39,140 nucleotides of DNA, from the IMG/VR virus record IMGVR_UViG_3300049215_000778, positions 1-39,140 of that record. One strand, given 5' to 3'. Of the stretch, positions 7,776 to 15,976 are shown one piece after another. The notes below the pieces were generated by a model. That model saw only the letters and a list, made by a program, of their open reading frames with translations, was not told the DNA's origin and made no database searches. This DNA is from a virus. Position numbers and translations under genes: made by a program. Each line of letters begins with the position of its first letter. The stretch's first letter is position 1.

Positions 7776-8699
7776 CTACAGCACCACGCTGGTGCCGTCC
7801 CAGGCCACGACGAGGTTGTCGAACATGCACAAGTCTTTGTTGGCCACGCTCGTGCTGTTGTGTGCTGCGGGCAACGTCGCTGGCTTGCCCAGCGCATAGT
7901 CTACGTAGCAGGTCGACTGCCCTCGAACGTAGTCGCCGGCGCCCGTGCCGGTGGCGTACGCCGGAATGCTGATGCCTTCGTAGAAACCCGAGATGACCGA
8001 GGGTCCCATGCCGCCGAAGCTTGAGTTGGGCGGGATCATCAACTCAGAAGTCACGAATGAACCTGCTGAGATGGTGCTGTTCTTGTTGCCCGCGTAGCCG
8101 GCCAAATTGTTCAAGGCCAAAGCACTGGTACTGAACCGCATGATGACTGGATCGATGTCACTCACGTTCGGCGAGGCGAGGAAATCAATCACCCAATTTC
8201 CATTCACCGACCCGCCACCGTTGGGGTGCGAATGCCCCCAACTTGATCCGGTCGAGGCGTCCACCGCAGCATTGAGTCGGTTGGAGCCCGACGTTCCGCC
8301 GAGCGCGCTGGTAAAGGTGGGCGAAGCATCGCTACCGCCGCCGACGACCACAGATTCGTCAGAGGCACTGGGCACGCGCGTGGCACCCGGACTGCCACCA
8401 GTGAAACCAGAACTCTTGCTGTACTTGATGCGGTAGCCGACGCCCGTCGAGGCGTCGCGCTGGAAGCACCACTGACGCCCGCTGGCGAGGTGCTTGGTGA
8501 CGATCCAGGCGTCATTGTTGTTGTAGCCGTGCGCGCCCGAGGCCCCTGATGTGACCTGGCCTCCGCCTGAGGCGTAGGTGGTGCCGTCCGAATCGCTGAC
8601 CCGAGCAAATTTACCTGAAGCCTCGAGATTGGAAATCCACTGGTAGGCCCAGTCTGCGAAGCTCGCTGGCGTGGTGTGGATGAAGTTGCCGAAGGCCAT
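7776..8699 (-). CDS. Tail or baseplate-associated protein, unrecognised
   Basis: 307 residues. No family was recognised. The N-terminus has an aromatic helix (FADWAYQWISNLEASGKFARV); the rest is rich in Gly, Ser, Asn and aromatics and looks beta-structured, with a motif SSWGHSHPNGGGSVNGNW in the middle. It shows no signal peptide or membrane helix. It lies between the hub/spike and the Ig-domain protein, so a peripheral baseplate or adhesin role is plausible. The composition resembles phage proteins exposed on the virion surface. Confidence 0.7.
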   Translation of the reverse strand: MAFGNFIHTTPASFADWAYQWISNLEASGKFARVSDSDGTTYASGGGQVTSGASGAHGYNNNDAWIVTKHLASGRQWCFQRDASTGVGYRIKYSKSSGFTGGSPGATRVPSASDESVVVGGGSDASPTFTSALGGTSGSNRLNAAVDASTGSSWGHSHPNGGGSVNGNWVIDFLASPNVSDIDPVIMRFSTSALALNNLAGYAGNKNSTISAGSFVTSELMIPPNSSFGGMGPSVISGFYEGISIPAYATGTGAGDYVRGQSTCYVDYALGKPATLPAAHNSTSVANKDLCMFDNLVVAWDGTSVVL

Positions 8700-8702
8700 G
8701 GG

Positions 8703-9914
8703 TCAGCTCTTGAGTTTGAGAAGCGCGCTCGAGACGTCAGAGCCAGCGGAAGGAGGAGAGCCCACCGGAAGCGGCGGCGCACTGGGGGCGCCAGTCGACG
8801 TCACTTCGTGGGTGTGCAGATTGAAGATCGTGTTGATGAAGCTGATCAGGCTTTGCTCAAGCGCGCTGATGCGTGCGTTGACCAGCGAAGCAAGCGCCGC
8901 AGCATCGGCGGCGCCGGCACCAATGCTGACCTTGGTCACATCTCCAGAGCCCGACTCGAACGAGATCGCTACGGGCTGCTGAGGGTCGCCGGACTCGAAC
9001 TTGACGCCACAGCGAGAGCCTGGCGCCACGTTGATCAGCACCCCCGGCGCGAACGGCCGAATGGGCACGCCCGAGAGGCCTGGAAGCAAATCTCCATCAG
9101 GCTGAAGCTCAAGTGTGCCGTCGGCGTTCTGGCTCACCACCTTCGCGGGGAAGACGCGGTGAAACCGGGTGTGACGAATGCGCCGGTCAACCACCCGATC
9201 GAGATCGGCCGTGGTGCTCGAGGTCGTCGGCTCAACGGTAGGGTCGTCAGCGGCCCCAGCGAATTGCAGCAGCGTGCGCACTTCCTTCGGGGTGATGGTG
9301 TGCGTGACCTCTTCGACGCGGCGGCCGAGGATGGTCACGCCAGGCAAGAGCGTGGGGACAGAAACTCCCAGTTCGGCCTGGTTCGAGTTGTAGTCGGTCC
9401 GAATCAGATCAGCGGCCAACTCCACCTCGGGGAAGGTGTCGACGCCGACCCAAAGCGTGCCGTCTGGCAGGATGCGGCCGACGACGCCCGCTGGCCCCTT
9501 CGCCAACAAGTTGAGCAACTCCTCTTGGAGCGTCGAACGGACGCGCGTCCACTTCGGCAGGAAGGTGGAGAGGAATCCCGCGTCGCTGGTGGGCGAGAGC
9601 CTCTCGCCGGCCGTGGCCAACGCATCGCTGAGAGGCAAGCTCAGCGGCACGCCCTGGTAGGCCTTGGCTGGGATCTGTTTGAGCAGGCCCGCAGCGCCGC
9701 CGACCACTTCCATGGTCACCAAGTCGACGTGCACGCCGACCTGACGAGCCGTGCCCACCAACTGGAGTTGGCCACCCAAGTCGATGGTGACCTGGCCGGT
9801 GAGGCTGTCGGTCGACGCCGAGTCGACCGACAGCTCAGCGCCCCATCGCCCCGATCTGGGCAAGGTGATCCGGGCCTCGATGACCGAGAGGCCATTGACC
9901 GTAACGAGCGCCAT
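8703..9914 (-). CDS. Baseplate hub fused to a gpV-like spike
   Basis: 403 residues. Residues 1-240 look like the beta-rich hub domain of gpD/gp44-type proteins (ALVTVNGLSVIEARITLPRSG, later TGQVTIDLGG). Residues 250-340 are an OB-fold segment typical of gpV/gp45 spikes (FPAKVVSQNADGTLELQP and then VAPGSRCGVKFESGDPQQP). Near the C-terminus, NLHTHEV gives an HxH motif like the one that binds iron at the tip of P2-type spikes, followed by a Pro/Ser tail. Mu and P2 encode hub and spike separately, so this is a fusion. It acts at the tail tip during envelope puncture. Confidence 0.8.
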   Translation of the reverse strand: MALVTVNGLSVIEARITLPRSGRWGAELSVDSASTDSLTGQVTIDLGGQLQLVGTARQVGVHVDLVTMEVVGGAAGLLKQIPAKAYQGVPLSLPLSDALATAGERLSPTSDAGFLSTFLPKWTRVRSTLQEELLNLLAKGPAGVVGRILPDGTLWVGVDTFPEVELAADLIRTDYNSNQAELGVSVPTLLPGVTILGRRVEEVTHTITPKEVRTLLQFAGAADDPTVEPTTSSTTADLDRVVDRRIRHTRFHRVFPAKVVSQNADGTLELQPDGDLLPGLSGVPIRPFAPGVLINVAPGSRCGVKFESGDPQQPVAISFESGSGDVTKVSIGAGAADAAALASLVNARISALEQSLISFINTIFNLHTHEVTSTGAPSAPPLPVGSPPSAGSDVSSALLKLKS

Positions 9915-9917
9915 AGA

Positions 9918-10490
9918 TCAGGGTGCCGAGTCGTCGGGGTTGGTGCTGGGCAGCTGAGCGCCGTTGACGCTGTTGGGGTCCGGCGGCGTGGGTGTTGAGT
10001 CGGGCAACAAGCCCTCTTCGATTTTCACCTGATCGATGCGAGCGGAGGCGGACGGGGTCAGTGTGACGTTGCCACCCTTCACAGGGAGGAACTCGGTCGC
10101 CTGGAGAATGACTTCGTAGACACCTTTCGTCCCCGTCTCCTCCGGCACGCTGATCTCCGTGAAGTAGAGAGACTTCACGCTGTGCAGATCGAGCGTTGGG
10201 TGTGCTACGTCGACCGGCACGGGACGGCCCTTGATGGGTGGCGGCATCAGCACCGGGATGACGGCTTTCAAGTCTTCCCAGTGCTGGTCTTCCCAGAGGC
10301 GGATCGTGATGGTGGCCTCAAACGGGAGGTGACCCAAGCCAGTGAGCGTCTGCCCATCAGCGCCGGCCGTGTCCTTCCGGTCGAGTTTGTATTTGCGCGC
10401 ACCCTTCACCTTCACCAGTCCAGGCAAGCGACTGGTGCCGACAAAGAAGACGTCCCACGTGAGCGGCGCGTCAACCCAGGAGCCAGGCAT
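9918..10490 (-). CDS. Tail protein between tape measure and hub (baseplate adaptor-like)
   Basis: 190 residues; its ATG overlaps the tape-measure stop as TGATG. The N-terminal pattern GTSRLPGLVKVKGARKYKLD, a ligand-free beta core (FEATITIRLWEDQHWEDL) and YFTEISVPEE followed by YEVILQATEF resemble proteins found at this position in several contractile-tailed phages. They are thought to cap the tube and connect it to the hub. The last 30 residues are Pro/Asp-rich and likely disordered. The position corresponds to Mu gp43, although the protein is much shorter. Confidence 0.7.
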   Translation of the reverse strand: MPGSWVDAPLTWDVFFVGTSRLPGLVKVKGARKYKLDRKDTAGADGQTLTGLGHLPFEATITIRLWEDQHWEDLKAVIPVLMPPPIKGRPVPVDVAHPTLDLHSVKSLYFTEISVPEETGTKGVYEVILQATEFLPVKGGNVTLTPSASARIDQVKIEEGLLPDSTPTPPDPNSVNGAQLPSTNPDDSAP

Positions 10491-12217
10491 CAGTTGCCCC
10501 CGGCGGGAGTGAGCGAAGCCGCTTGGGCTGGCTTGTTCACCAGCCCAGGCAGCACGCTCTTGAGCCGGTTCTCCATGTGCCCAACCGTCTCTTTGGTGGC
10601 GCCGGGCGCGTGGATGTTGATCTCAATCTTCGAGACCGGAGAAACGGTGCTTGAGGTCGATTGCCCGCTCGTCTTCTGGCCTCGGCCGACTGGCGACGTG
10701 GCGACTCGGTCGATCTCGTTCTGCACCTTCGAGACCGGCGACACTCCAAGGCCGTTTTGGATGGCTGGAACGCTGGTGCGGAAGTCGAGGCCACCCTTCT
10801 CGGGATGCATCGGATCGAAGGCGCGCTCGTCGCCGCCGGTGTCGCTCAGCCGCTTCTTGGCGAGCCAATCGCCGAAACGACCATCAGCACCGAGTTTTTT
10901 CAGGAGGCCATTGGACTCGGCCGCCAACTCGCCAACCAACTTCACCACCTCGCCCAACTCGTGGCCCATCTTCTCGAACTCGACCGTTGCGGCTTGGAGC
11001 TTCTTCTGATCGAGCGAGCCATCGGGGCCGAACAGACTGTTGGTCGTGCCCAAGCCCTGGGTGAGCGAGTCGAGGAAGCCCTTGCCGAAGCCAATAGCGA
11101 CCTGAAACCCGCCGCCGATCAACTCGACGACCTGAAGTGCCTTGGTCAAGCCTGCTTCGATCTTCCCAACACCATCCTCGCCCGCGAAGTCGCCGAAGAT
11201 GCTTCCAAAAACTCCGCCGAAGGTGCGTGAGAAGCTTGCCTTGACGCGAGTGGCGAACGGGCTGAACGGGTCGGTTGCCTTCGCCACGTTCGAGAGGAAG
11301 TTTCGGAAAGTCTTGTAGGCAGGCGACTGATCGAGGTCCATCAGGAACTCGAGTTTGCGTGACTTGATGGTGGCCCACAGGCCCGAGACGGTCTGACCGA
11401 GTTTCTTGGAGATCGGGCCGAGTTTGCCGCCCTCTTTGTCGGCGACGGCCTGGAGGATGGCCGCGACGGCCGCCTCTTTGTCGATCAGCTTCTTGCTGAT
11501 CATGTGCTCGATCGTCTTCTTGTCGCGACCGTAGTAGCGCATCAGGTTGGAGAGGATTCCCTCCTCGCTGATGTTGGTCTCCTGGCTGAGGGCCTGGAGG
11601 TGCCGGCCGGTCAGACCCACCTGCTTGATCTCGGAGATCTGCCGCAGGAAGACGTCCATCGCGTCGGCGCGACCTGGGTTGAAGGCCTTGACGTCGCTGG
11701 CCGCAATCTCGATGGGGAAGAGTTGCTTCCGGTTGTAACCGGCCATGGTCAGCTTGGTGATTCCCTGGAGCGCTTCCTCGGTCTCGATCGGGAGCTTCGA
11801 CGCCAGCTTGATCGTGTTGGTGAGGGTCTCGCTGGCAGCATCGGCCGAGCCCATGATCGTCGTGAGGCTGACGAGGGTGGTCTCTTTGAAAGAAGCCGCC
11901 TCGATTGCGGCCTTTCCCATCTCGAAGCCGAACTCTCCGACGCCCTCGACGACGTGCCAGATCTCTTTCCCCAACTCGACGACATGCGCCCAATGGGTCG
12001 CCAGCGACTCGGCCTCGCGCGAGGCGTGTCGAGCCCCGGTCGCCGCTTTCTCACTTCCGTCGGCCAGCTTCTTCAGGCCGGCCGCGCCCTCAACGGCAGC
12101 TTCGCCGGCCAAATTCAACGTCACCGAAAGCTTGGAGAGAGACTTCTCCGCCTTGCTGGCCGGAGAGCTGATCTTGTCGAGGAGTGAGAACTCCCAAGTG
12201 AGATTTCGGTTGGCCAT
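10490..12217 (-). CDS. Tail tape measure protein
   Basis: 575 residues, short for the family. Alpha-helical and alanine-rich N-terminus (SKAEKSLSKLSVTLN and later AATGARHASREAESLA), then the conserved tape-measure block (AIEAASFKETTLVSLTTIMG, LPIETEEALQGITKLTMAGY), and a glycine-rich hydrophobic segment near residues 355-390 (VVELIGGGFQVAIGFGKGF) that could cross a membrane. At roughly 1.5 angstrom per residue it implies a tail of about 85 nm; that estimate is inference. It follows the tail assembly chaperone, as in nearly all tailed phages, and the start lies three bases after the end of the frameshifted chaperone product. Confidence 0.9.
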   Translation of the reverse strand: MANRNLTWEFSLLDKISSPASKAEKSLSKLSVTLNLAGEAAVEGAAGLKKLADGSEKAATGARHASREAESLATHWAHVVELGKEIWHVVEGVGEFGFEMGKAAIEAASFKETTLVSLTTIMGSADAASETLTNTIKLASKLPIETEEALQGITKLTMAGYNRKQLFPIEIAASDVKAFNPGRADAMDVFLRQISEIKQVGLTGRHLQALSQETNISEEGILSNLMRYYGRDKKTIEHMISKKLIDKEAAVAAILQAVADKEGGKLGPISKKLGQTVSGLWATIKSRKLEFLMDLDQSPAYKTFRNFLSNVAKATDPFSPFATRVKASFSRTFGGVFGSIFGDFAGEDGVGKIEAGLTKALQVVELIGGGFQVAIGFGKGFLDSLTQGLGTTNSLFGPDGSLDQKKLQAATVEFEKMGHELGEVVKLVGELAAESNGLLKKLGADGRFGDWLAKKRLSDTGGDERAFDPMHPEKGGLDFRTSVPAIQNGLGVSPVSKVQNEIDRVATSPVGRGQKTSGQSTSSTVSPVSKIEINIHAPGATKETVGHMENRLKSVLPGLVNKPAQAASLTPAGGN

Positions 12218-12220
12218 GGC

Positions 12221-12702
12221 TCAGAGCTTCGACAGAAAGTTGCGATGAAGTGAGTAGTGCTCTGCCTCGAGCAATGCCCCAACCTCTGCTTCTAGGGAGC
12301 GCTCTCCGCGCCGGTAAGCTGCGAGACAACGCGCGGTGATGACCACGCTCTGCCGCGCTTGCTCGAAGAGCGCTAGAGCTTTTTTGCCTCCACCTCTTCG
12401 ACGACGCCCGCCAACTCGACGAGTTTGCCGCCGAACGAGGTTCCGAGGCCGGGGCGTCGCTCAAGCAGAGCATCGAAGGCGGTCGCGTCTGGGTAGACGA
12501 CGCAGGAGCGTGTCAACTCTTCGAGTGCCCGCGTCTTCTTCTTGTCGTCCGACGCCATGTCCTTGAAGAACTGATAGGCAGCGCCCGAGGGAACACGGAC
12601 GATGACTTGATCGTCTTCCACGGTGAGCAGGTGCAGCTCGGCGTTGGGGTTGTCGGCCTTCGCCTTCGCGACGATCTCGCTCAGCTTCGACTTGTCGATC
12701 AT
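12221..12702 (-). CDS. Tail assembly chaperone, long form by programmed -1 frameshift
   Basis: About 160 residues: 108 from the zero frame, then 52 from the -1 frame, beginning ALALFEQARQSVVITARC and ending SLHRNFLSKL at the TGA at 12221-12223, three bases before the tape measure ATG. The -1 frame is open across the whole gap, lacks its own start, and has a plausible helical sequence, which is the hallmark of the lambda gpG/gpGT type arrangement. The heptamer A-AAA-AAG is correctly phased (GCA AAA AAG). The gap would otherwise be a 155-base non-coding stretch in a tightly packed operon. Frameshift frequency cannot be told from sequence. Confidence 0.8.
12373..12702 (-). CDS. Tail assembly chaperone, unshifted form
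   Basis: 109 residues; GGAG precedes the ATG. The protein is mixed alpha/beta (ELHLLTVEDDQVIVRVPSG, FFKDMASDDKKKTRALEELT), typical for chaperones encoded between the tube and the tape measure (Mu gp41, lambda gpG). It binds the tape measure protein during tail assembly and is absent from virions. It ends in KKL inside an A-AAA-AAG slippery heptamer, and the -1 frame continues for 52 more residues to just before the tape measure start (see the longer form). Confidence 0.8.
   Translation of the reverse strand: MIDKSKLSEIVAKAKADNPNAELHLLTVEDDQVIVRVPSGAAYQFFKDMASDDKKKTRALEELTRSCVVYPDATAFDALLERRPGLGTSFGGKLVELAGVVEEVEAKKL
12379..12396 (-). promoter_or_regulatory. Slippery heptamer with upstream SD-like stimulator
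   Basis: On the minus strand GAGGTGGAGGC is followed at once by AAAAAAG. The heptamer A-AAA-AAG occupies 12385-12379. The purine-rich SD-like GGAGG a few bases before it is the kind of element that stimulates -1 shifting in bacterial dnaX. Bases after the site (GCTC, 11 bases, GAGC) could form a small hairpin. Confidence 0.75.
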
Positions 12703-12751
12703 GGACCACTCCGGTTGAGGTTGGGCCTGCTAGTGCTGCGAGGTTGAGGGG

Positions 12752-13213
12752 CTAGACATTGGGGTTCAGCATGGCCACCAACGGAGCCTGGTTGTTGCGC
12801 TCGATCCACATCACGTCGAGGTCCAGCTTCGTGGTGAGCGCGTCGGTGCCCTGGCTATGGGAGTCGTCGACTTTCTTGATGCGGCACCCGTGGAGCACCA
12901 CGGTCGAGATGGTCGTGCCCTCGCGATAAGCCGCGTAGACATCGAAGCTGTGTTCCATGTAGCCATTGCCGAAGGCGTTGAGCATCGCGTCGGCGTCCTG
13001 CTTGAACATCTCCAACGCGCCATCTGGCTTCAGCTCGCCGCGCGTGCGCCCGATCTTCTGGGCATGGGTGCCGTAGACCTCGCCGGGCGCGAGTTCCTGG
13101 GAGTAATTGAGGGACTTGACCCCCAAGTAGCGGTTCCCGTCCGCTCGGAGATCGACGCTCGACCAAGCGAACTTGTTGCCGTTGATGTCTGGGAAGGGAG
13201 CGGGAGTAGCCAT
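12752..13213 (-). CDS. Tail tube protein (Mu gpM-like)
   Basis: 153 residues. Beta-rich sequence (NKFAWSSVDLRADGNRYLGV, LNYSQELAPGEVYGTHAQKI, RTRGELKPDGALEMFKQD) with the small-tube pattern of contractile phages. It follows the sheath gene, the usual order. It polymerises into the inner tube through which DNA passes. The Shine-Dalgarno GAGGAG lies inside a small inverted repeat (TTCTC-GAG-GAGAA), which may tune translation. Confidence 0.85.
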   Translation of the reverse strand: MATPAPFPDINGNKFAWSSVDLRADGNRYLGVKSLNYSQELAPGEVYGTHAQKIGRTRGELKPDGALEMFKQDADAMLNAFGNGYMEHSFDVYAAYREGTTISTVVLHGCRIKKVDDSHSQGTDALTTKLDLDVMWIERNNQAPLVAMLNPNV

Positions 13214-13217
13214 GATA

Positions 13218-13230
13218 TTCTCCTCGAGAA
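13218..13230 (-). promoter_or_regulatory. Inverted repeat enclosing the tail-tube ribosome binding site
   Basis: Minus strand TTCTC-GAG-GAGAA, 5-bp stem with 3-base loop. The GAGGAG Shine-Dalgarno is split between the loop and the 3' arm. The hairpin is short, so its effect is uncertain. Confidence 0.4.
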
Positions 13231-13266
13231 GGTGTGGAGTGGGTCAGCCAACCGGTGGCGTCGGTG

Positions 13267-14688
13267 CTACTTGGCGACGAGGGCCTGGTTGACGAAACCG
13301 ATGTCGATCGTGATCTGCTTCGCGTAGCCCAGGGGCTCGACGCGAACGGTCGTCGGCATGGTGCCGGTCGAGAGAATGTTCGCGGTCCGGGAGATCTTGA
13401 TCGAGGTGGAGGAAGCATCTCCGCCGTTGACCAAATCTTCGACCATCTGGCCGTTGACATCGGCTTCGATGGCCTGGGCTTCGCTCTCGAGGATGAACCC
13501 CGTGTTGGGGTCGAGGCGGAGCGAGGAGTTGAGGTACTCGAGGAGACCTTGGCGGGCGTCGGCGCACGCCCGATCCATCACGCGACGGAACTGGACGTAT
13601 TTGAAGTCGCTACCGGCGGGCGAGAACATGTTGCCGTTGGTGACGTAGAAACCCTGGCGACCGATGATGGTGCGCAACGACGAGAACCTGGCAGCGTCGA
13701 GGTTCGGGGTCGCTTGCTCGTCGTGGTAGAGCGAGTCAACGCCAACGATCGGGCCATCCTCTACTGCGCCGAGGTCTTCGGAGATGCCGACCTTCGCGCA
13801 GCGAGCGGCGATGGGCCACGCGCTGGATCGCTTGCGAATGAGCCCGCTCATGCTGGAGAGCACCTCGGCGTAGCCCGCGCAGACCATCACGCGCTTGCTG
13901 GCCGAACTGGCGAAGGCGGTGATGAGGTTCGCGTTGCTCGCCGCCTCGTCGTCCGGCGCCTCCATGATCGCGAAGGCGTAGCGGAACGCAGCCTCGGCGC
14001 TCGACATGAGCGTGTCCAGCGTGGCCAGCATCGACGCGGAGCCCGAAGGGGTGGACGCCGGACCAACGACATGGATGAAGCCCCACGTGCGCGGGTCGGC
14101 CAGGGCGGCATTCACGGCGGTGGTGAGGTCGCTCAGCGAGTAGGCCGGAGCGGTGGTGGTGAACTTGAAGACGTCGCCGGCAACGAAGGTGCCATCTGCG
14201 AACGTGGCGGTCATGTTGGTGCCGACGAGCGACACAGCGCCACCGGTCGGAACGGCGACCTCCTGGCTCCAGTTGTCTCCACCGTCGAGCGTGTACTTCA
14301 GCGCTGCGGTGTTCGCGGCTAGGTTGGCACCAGCCCGAGTGATCTGGAGCTGAACGTCGTACTGATCATTCGGCGCGCCCGAGATGGTCGGAACGGCCGT
14401 CTGAGTCCCGGTGAGGTGGGTCACCGAGCCAGCCGAACCGGGCGTGCTCGCCGCGATCGGCATGACGTAGACCGGTCCACCAGCGGTGTCGAGCGAGAGC
14501 GCAGCGGCGTCGACGACGGGGCCGGCGCCCAGTGCCGTCTTGAGCGAAGCTCTGTCGCTGAAGGACTGAATGACCAACGGCGTGCCCAAAGAGCACACGC
14601 CCAACTTCAGGCAGATCTGATCGGTGCTGTCGGTGACGAGGCCGAGTGCTCCGTCTTCGATGGTTTCGCGGACGTCGGGAATCGACAT
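13267..14688 (-). CDS. Contractile tail sheath protein (Mu gpL-like, DUF2586 type)
   Basis: 473 residues. The N-terminus (SIPDVRETIEDGALGL, LGTPLVIQSFSDRASLKTAL), the middle block (WGFIHVVGPASTPSGSASML) and the C-terminal domain (TNGNMFSPAGSDFKYVQFRR, VMDRACADARQGLLEYLNSS) follow the DUF2586 sheath family. Residues of about 95-200 form a beta-rich insertion exposed on the sheath surface. A strong CAGGAG and a leader hairpin precede the ATG, consistent with high expression. Sheath contraction drives tube penetration. Confidence 0.9.
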   Translation of the reverse strand: MSIPDVRETIEDGALGLVTDSTDQICLKLGVCSLGTPLVIQSFSDRASLKTALGAGPVVDAAALSLDTAGGPVYVMPIAASTPGSAGSVTHLTGTQTAVPTISGAPNDQYDVQLQITRAGANLAANTAALKYTLDGGDNWSQEVAVPTGGAVSLVGTNMTATFADGTFVAGDVFKFTTTAPAYSLSDLTTAVNAALADPRTWGFIHVVGPASTPSGSASMLATLDTLMSSAEAAFRYAFAIMEAPDDEAASNANLITAFASSASKRVMVCAGYAEVLSSMSGLIRKRSSAWPIAARCAKVGISEDLGAVEDGPIVGVDSLYHDEQATPNLDAARFSSLRTIIGRQGFYVTNGNMFSPAGSDFKYVQFRRVMDRACADARQGLLEYLNSSLRLDPNTGFILESEAQAIEADVNGQMVEDLVNGGDASSTSIKISRTANILSTGTMPTTVRVEPLGYAKQITIDIGFVNQALVAK

Positions 14689-14701
14689 GGGGAGGCTCCT
14701 G

Positions 14702-14717
14702 CGCCCTGTTCAGGGCG
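14702..14717 (-). promoter_or_regulatory. Leader hairpin upstream of the sheath gene
   Basis: Minus strand CGCCC-TGAACA-GGGCG (extendable to a 7-bp CGCCCTG/CAGGGCG stem), followed at once by CAGGAG and the sheath ATG. The loop TGAACA is nearly the same as in the copies before the secreted protein (CGAACA) and the decoration protein (TGAACG). Confidence 0.6.
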
Positions 14718-14747
14718 AAAGGCGGAGAGGGAGAAAGCGGGCGGGAG

Positions 14748-14936
14748 CTACTTGGGGGCGGCGATGCCGTAGCCGATCGGGTGATTCGCAACCTTGTCGG
14801 CCAGCGCATCGAAGGCCTCGGCCGTCATCTCGCGCCCGGCCGGAATCCGATCGTGAGCGCGCATCGCGGCCACCAACCAAGCGGGGATCTTCTTCTCGGT
14901 GGCGTGGGTCTCGAAGGCCTTCATTTCGTCGTGCAT
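14748..14936 (-). CDS. Small protein between tail terminator and sheath
   Basis: 62 residues (MHDEMKAFETHATEKKIPAW, followed by LVAAMRAHDRIPAGREMTAEAFDALA). It is mostly helical, with a pattern of aromatic and charged residues. The position matches Mu gp38, but I do not recognise the sequence as that family. The start at 14936 lies four bases after the upstream stop. A small tail assembly factor is plausible. Confidence 0.6.
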   Translation of the reverse strand: MHDEMKAFETHATEKKIPAWLVAAMRAHDRIPAGREMTAEAFDALADKVANHPIGYGIAAPK

Positions 14937-14940
14937 GGGT

Positions 14941-15420
14941 TCACCCTGAGCTGTCGTGCGGCGGTGCTCCCACCACCAGCACGGGGGTTTCTGGAATCGA
15001 AGTCACGGGGCCAGTGGTCCAGGTGGACGGCGTCTCGACGACGGGCACCTTGAGCATCACATCGAGCACGTAGAGCCGGCCGGTCTTCACCAAGCCATCG
15101 GCGGCCGGGTCCCACTCGCCGAACTCGCCCACCTCGCTGCCGTATGCGTAGGCGTGCAGGGCGGTGACGAACTGATTGATCAGCGTCTCGGTGGCCGCGT
15201 AGTCAGCGCCCCATAGGAAGCACTGGACGCCGCAAGCCCTCGTGTAGAGCTGACGCGGGTCGCTGCCGACGTTCTCGGTCGGCCCCCACGGTTCTCGACG
15301 AGGGACGAAGACGATTCTCGGCGGGAGATTGTGCTGTTTGAGGAACTCGGGACCGACGAAGGTTCCGATGCCACCAGGCAGCTTCGCAATGACCGCGTTG
15401 AGAGCGTTGATGAGGCCCAT
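14941..15420 (-). CDS. Tail terminator-like protein (Mu gp37 position)
   Basis: 159 residues. It has an N-terminal helix (GLINALNAVIAKLPGGIGTF), a conserved aromatic strand around RACGVQCFLWGADYAATETL, and a helix with LINQFVTALHAYAYGSEVGE. This fits proteins that cap the tail tube and sheath and join them to the head, encoded between the gpG-like and sheath genes in Mu-like phages. The last 20 residues are Pro-rich and likely disordered. Identification rests on position and overall pattern. Confidence 0.7.
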   Translation of the reverse strand: MGLINALNAVIAKLPGGIGTFVGPEFLKQHNLPPRIVFVPRREPWGPTENVGSDPRQLYTRACGVQCFLWGADYAATETLINQFVTALHAYAYGSEVGEFGEWDPAADGLVKTGRLYVLDVMLKVPVVETPSTWTTGPVTSIPETPVLVVGAPPHDSSG

Positions 15421-15422
15421 CG

Positions 15423-15974
15423 CTACTCGCCCCCAAAGCCCAGCAACCGCAGCAACTCGTCTGCCTCATCCTCGAAGGCCTTTTGCCAGCGAGGAGGAAG
15501 CTCGTTCTCGGGCACCATGGGGCGCGCTGGAATCTTGGTGGTGAACGTGCCGGTATAGGAGATGCGCACGGCCCGCTTGATACGACTCGTCTTTGATCGG
15601 GCCACGAAACGTCCACGCCGATTGTGCGCGTTGACCCTCGGTGGGTGCTCGATGGTGGCGCCGCTCTGGTGAACCTCGGCATAAAGCACGTTCGTGCCGA
15701 GCGTGAAGCCGCCCGAGTTGGCGTGCGTGATGCCGAATGAATTCCGGAGCCGACCGGTGTCGAGCAGCGGCTGGCCGTCTCGGCGCTTGAGCGGAGCCCA
15801 TGCTTTCCCGGTCGGGTCGGTGCTGGTCTCGAACTCCCGTTGCAGCAACTGCAATGCGGATGCGCCGCACAGCTTGCTGAACGTCGATCGAGTGCTGGCC
15901 CTAGAGAGTTCCTTCACCTGCTCTCGGAGTTCACCGAGAGCGTCGAAGTCGCCTTTGATGCCGTCGCCGGCCAT
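15423..15974 (-). CDS. Virion morphogenesis/tail completion protein (Mu gpG, P2 gpS type)
   Basis: 183 residues from the ATG at 15974, with GGTGGTGA upstream; a GTG at 15983 is the alternative. The family pattern is clear: QREFETSTDPTGKAWAPLKR, then LLDTGRLRNSF, then a basic middle (NRRGRFVARSKTSRIKRAVR) and IPARPMVPENELPPRW. The protein joins heads to tails. It follows the gp36-like gene and precedes the terminator, a slightly different place from Mu, where gpG lies before the protease. Confidence 0.85.
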   Translation of the reverse strand: MAGDGIKGDFDALGELREQVKELSRASTRSTFSKLCGASALQLLQREFETSTDPTGKAWAPLKRRDGQPLLDTGRLRNSFGITHANSGGFTLGTNVLYAEVHQSGATIEHPPRVNAHNRRGRFVARSKTSRIKRAVRISYTGTFTTKIPARPMVPENELPPRWQKAFEDEADELLRLLGFGGE

Positions 15975-15976
15975 GA

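Noticed and set aside
12090-12473. 127-codon minus-strand frame across the chaperone and tape measure border
   Set aside because: It has neither a ribosome site nor a sensible protein; the -1 frameshift extension explains this gap better.
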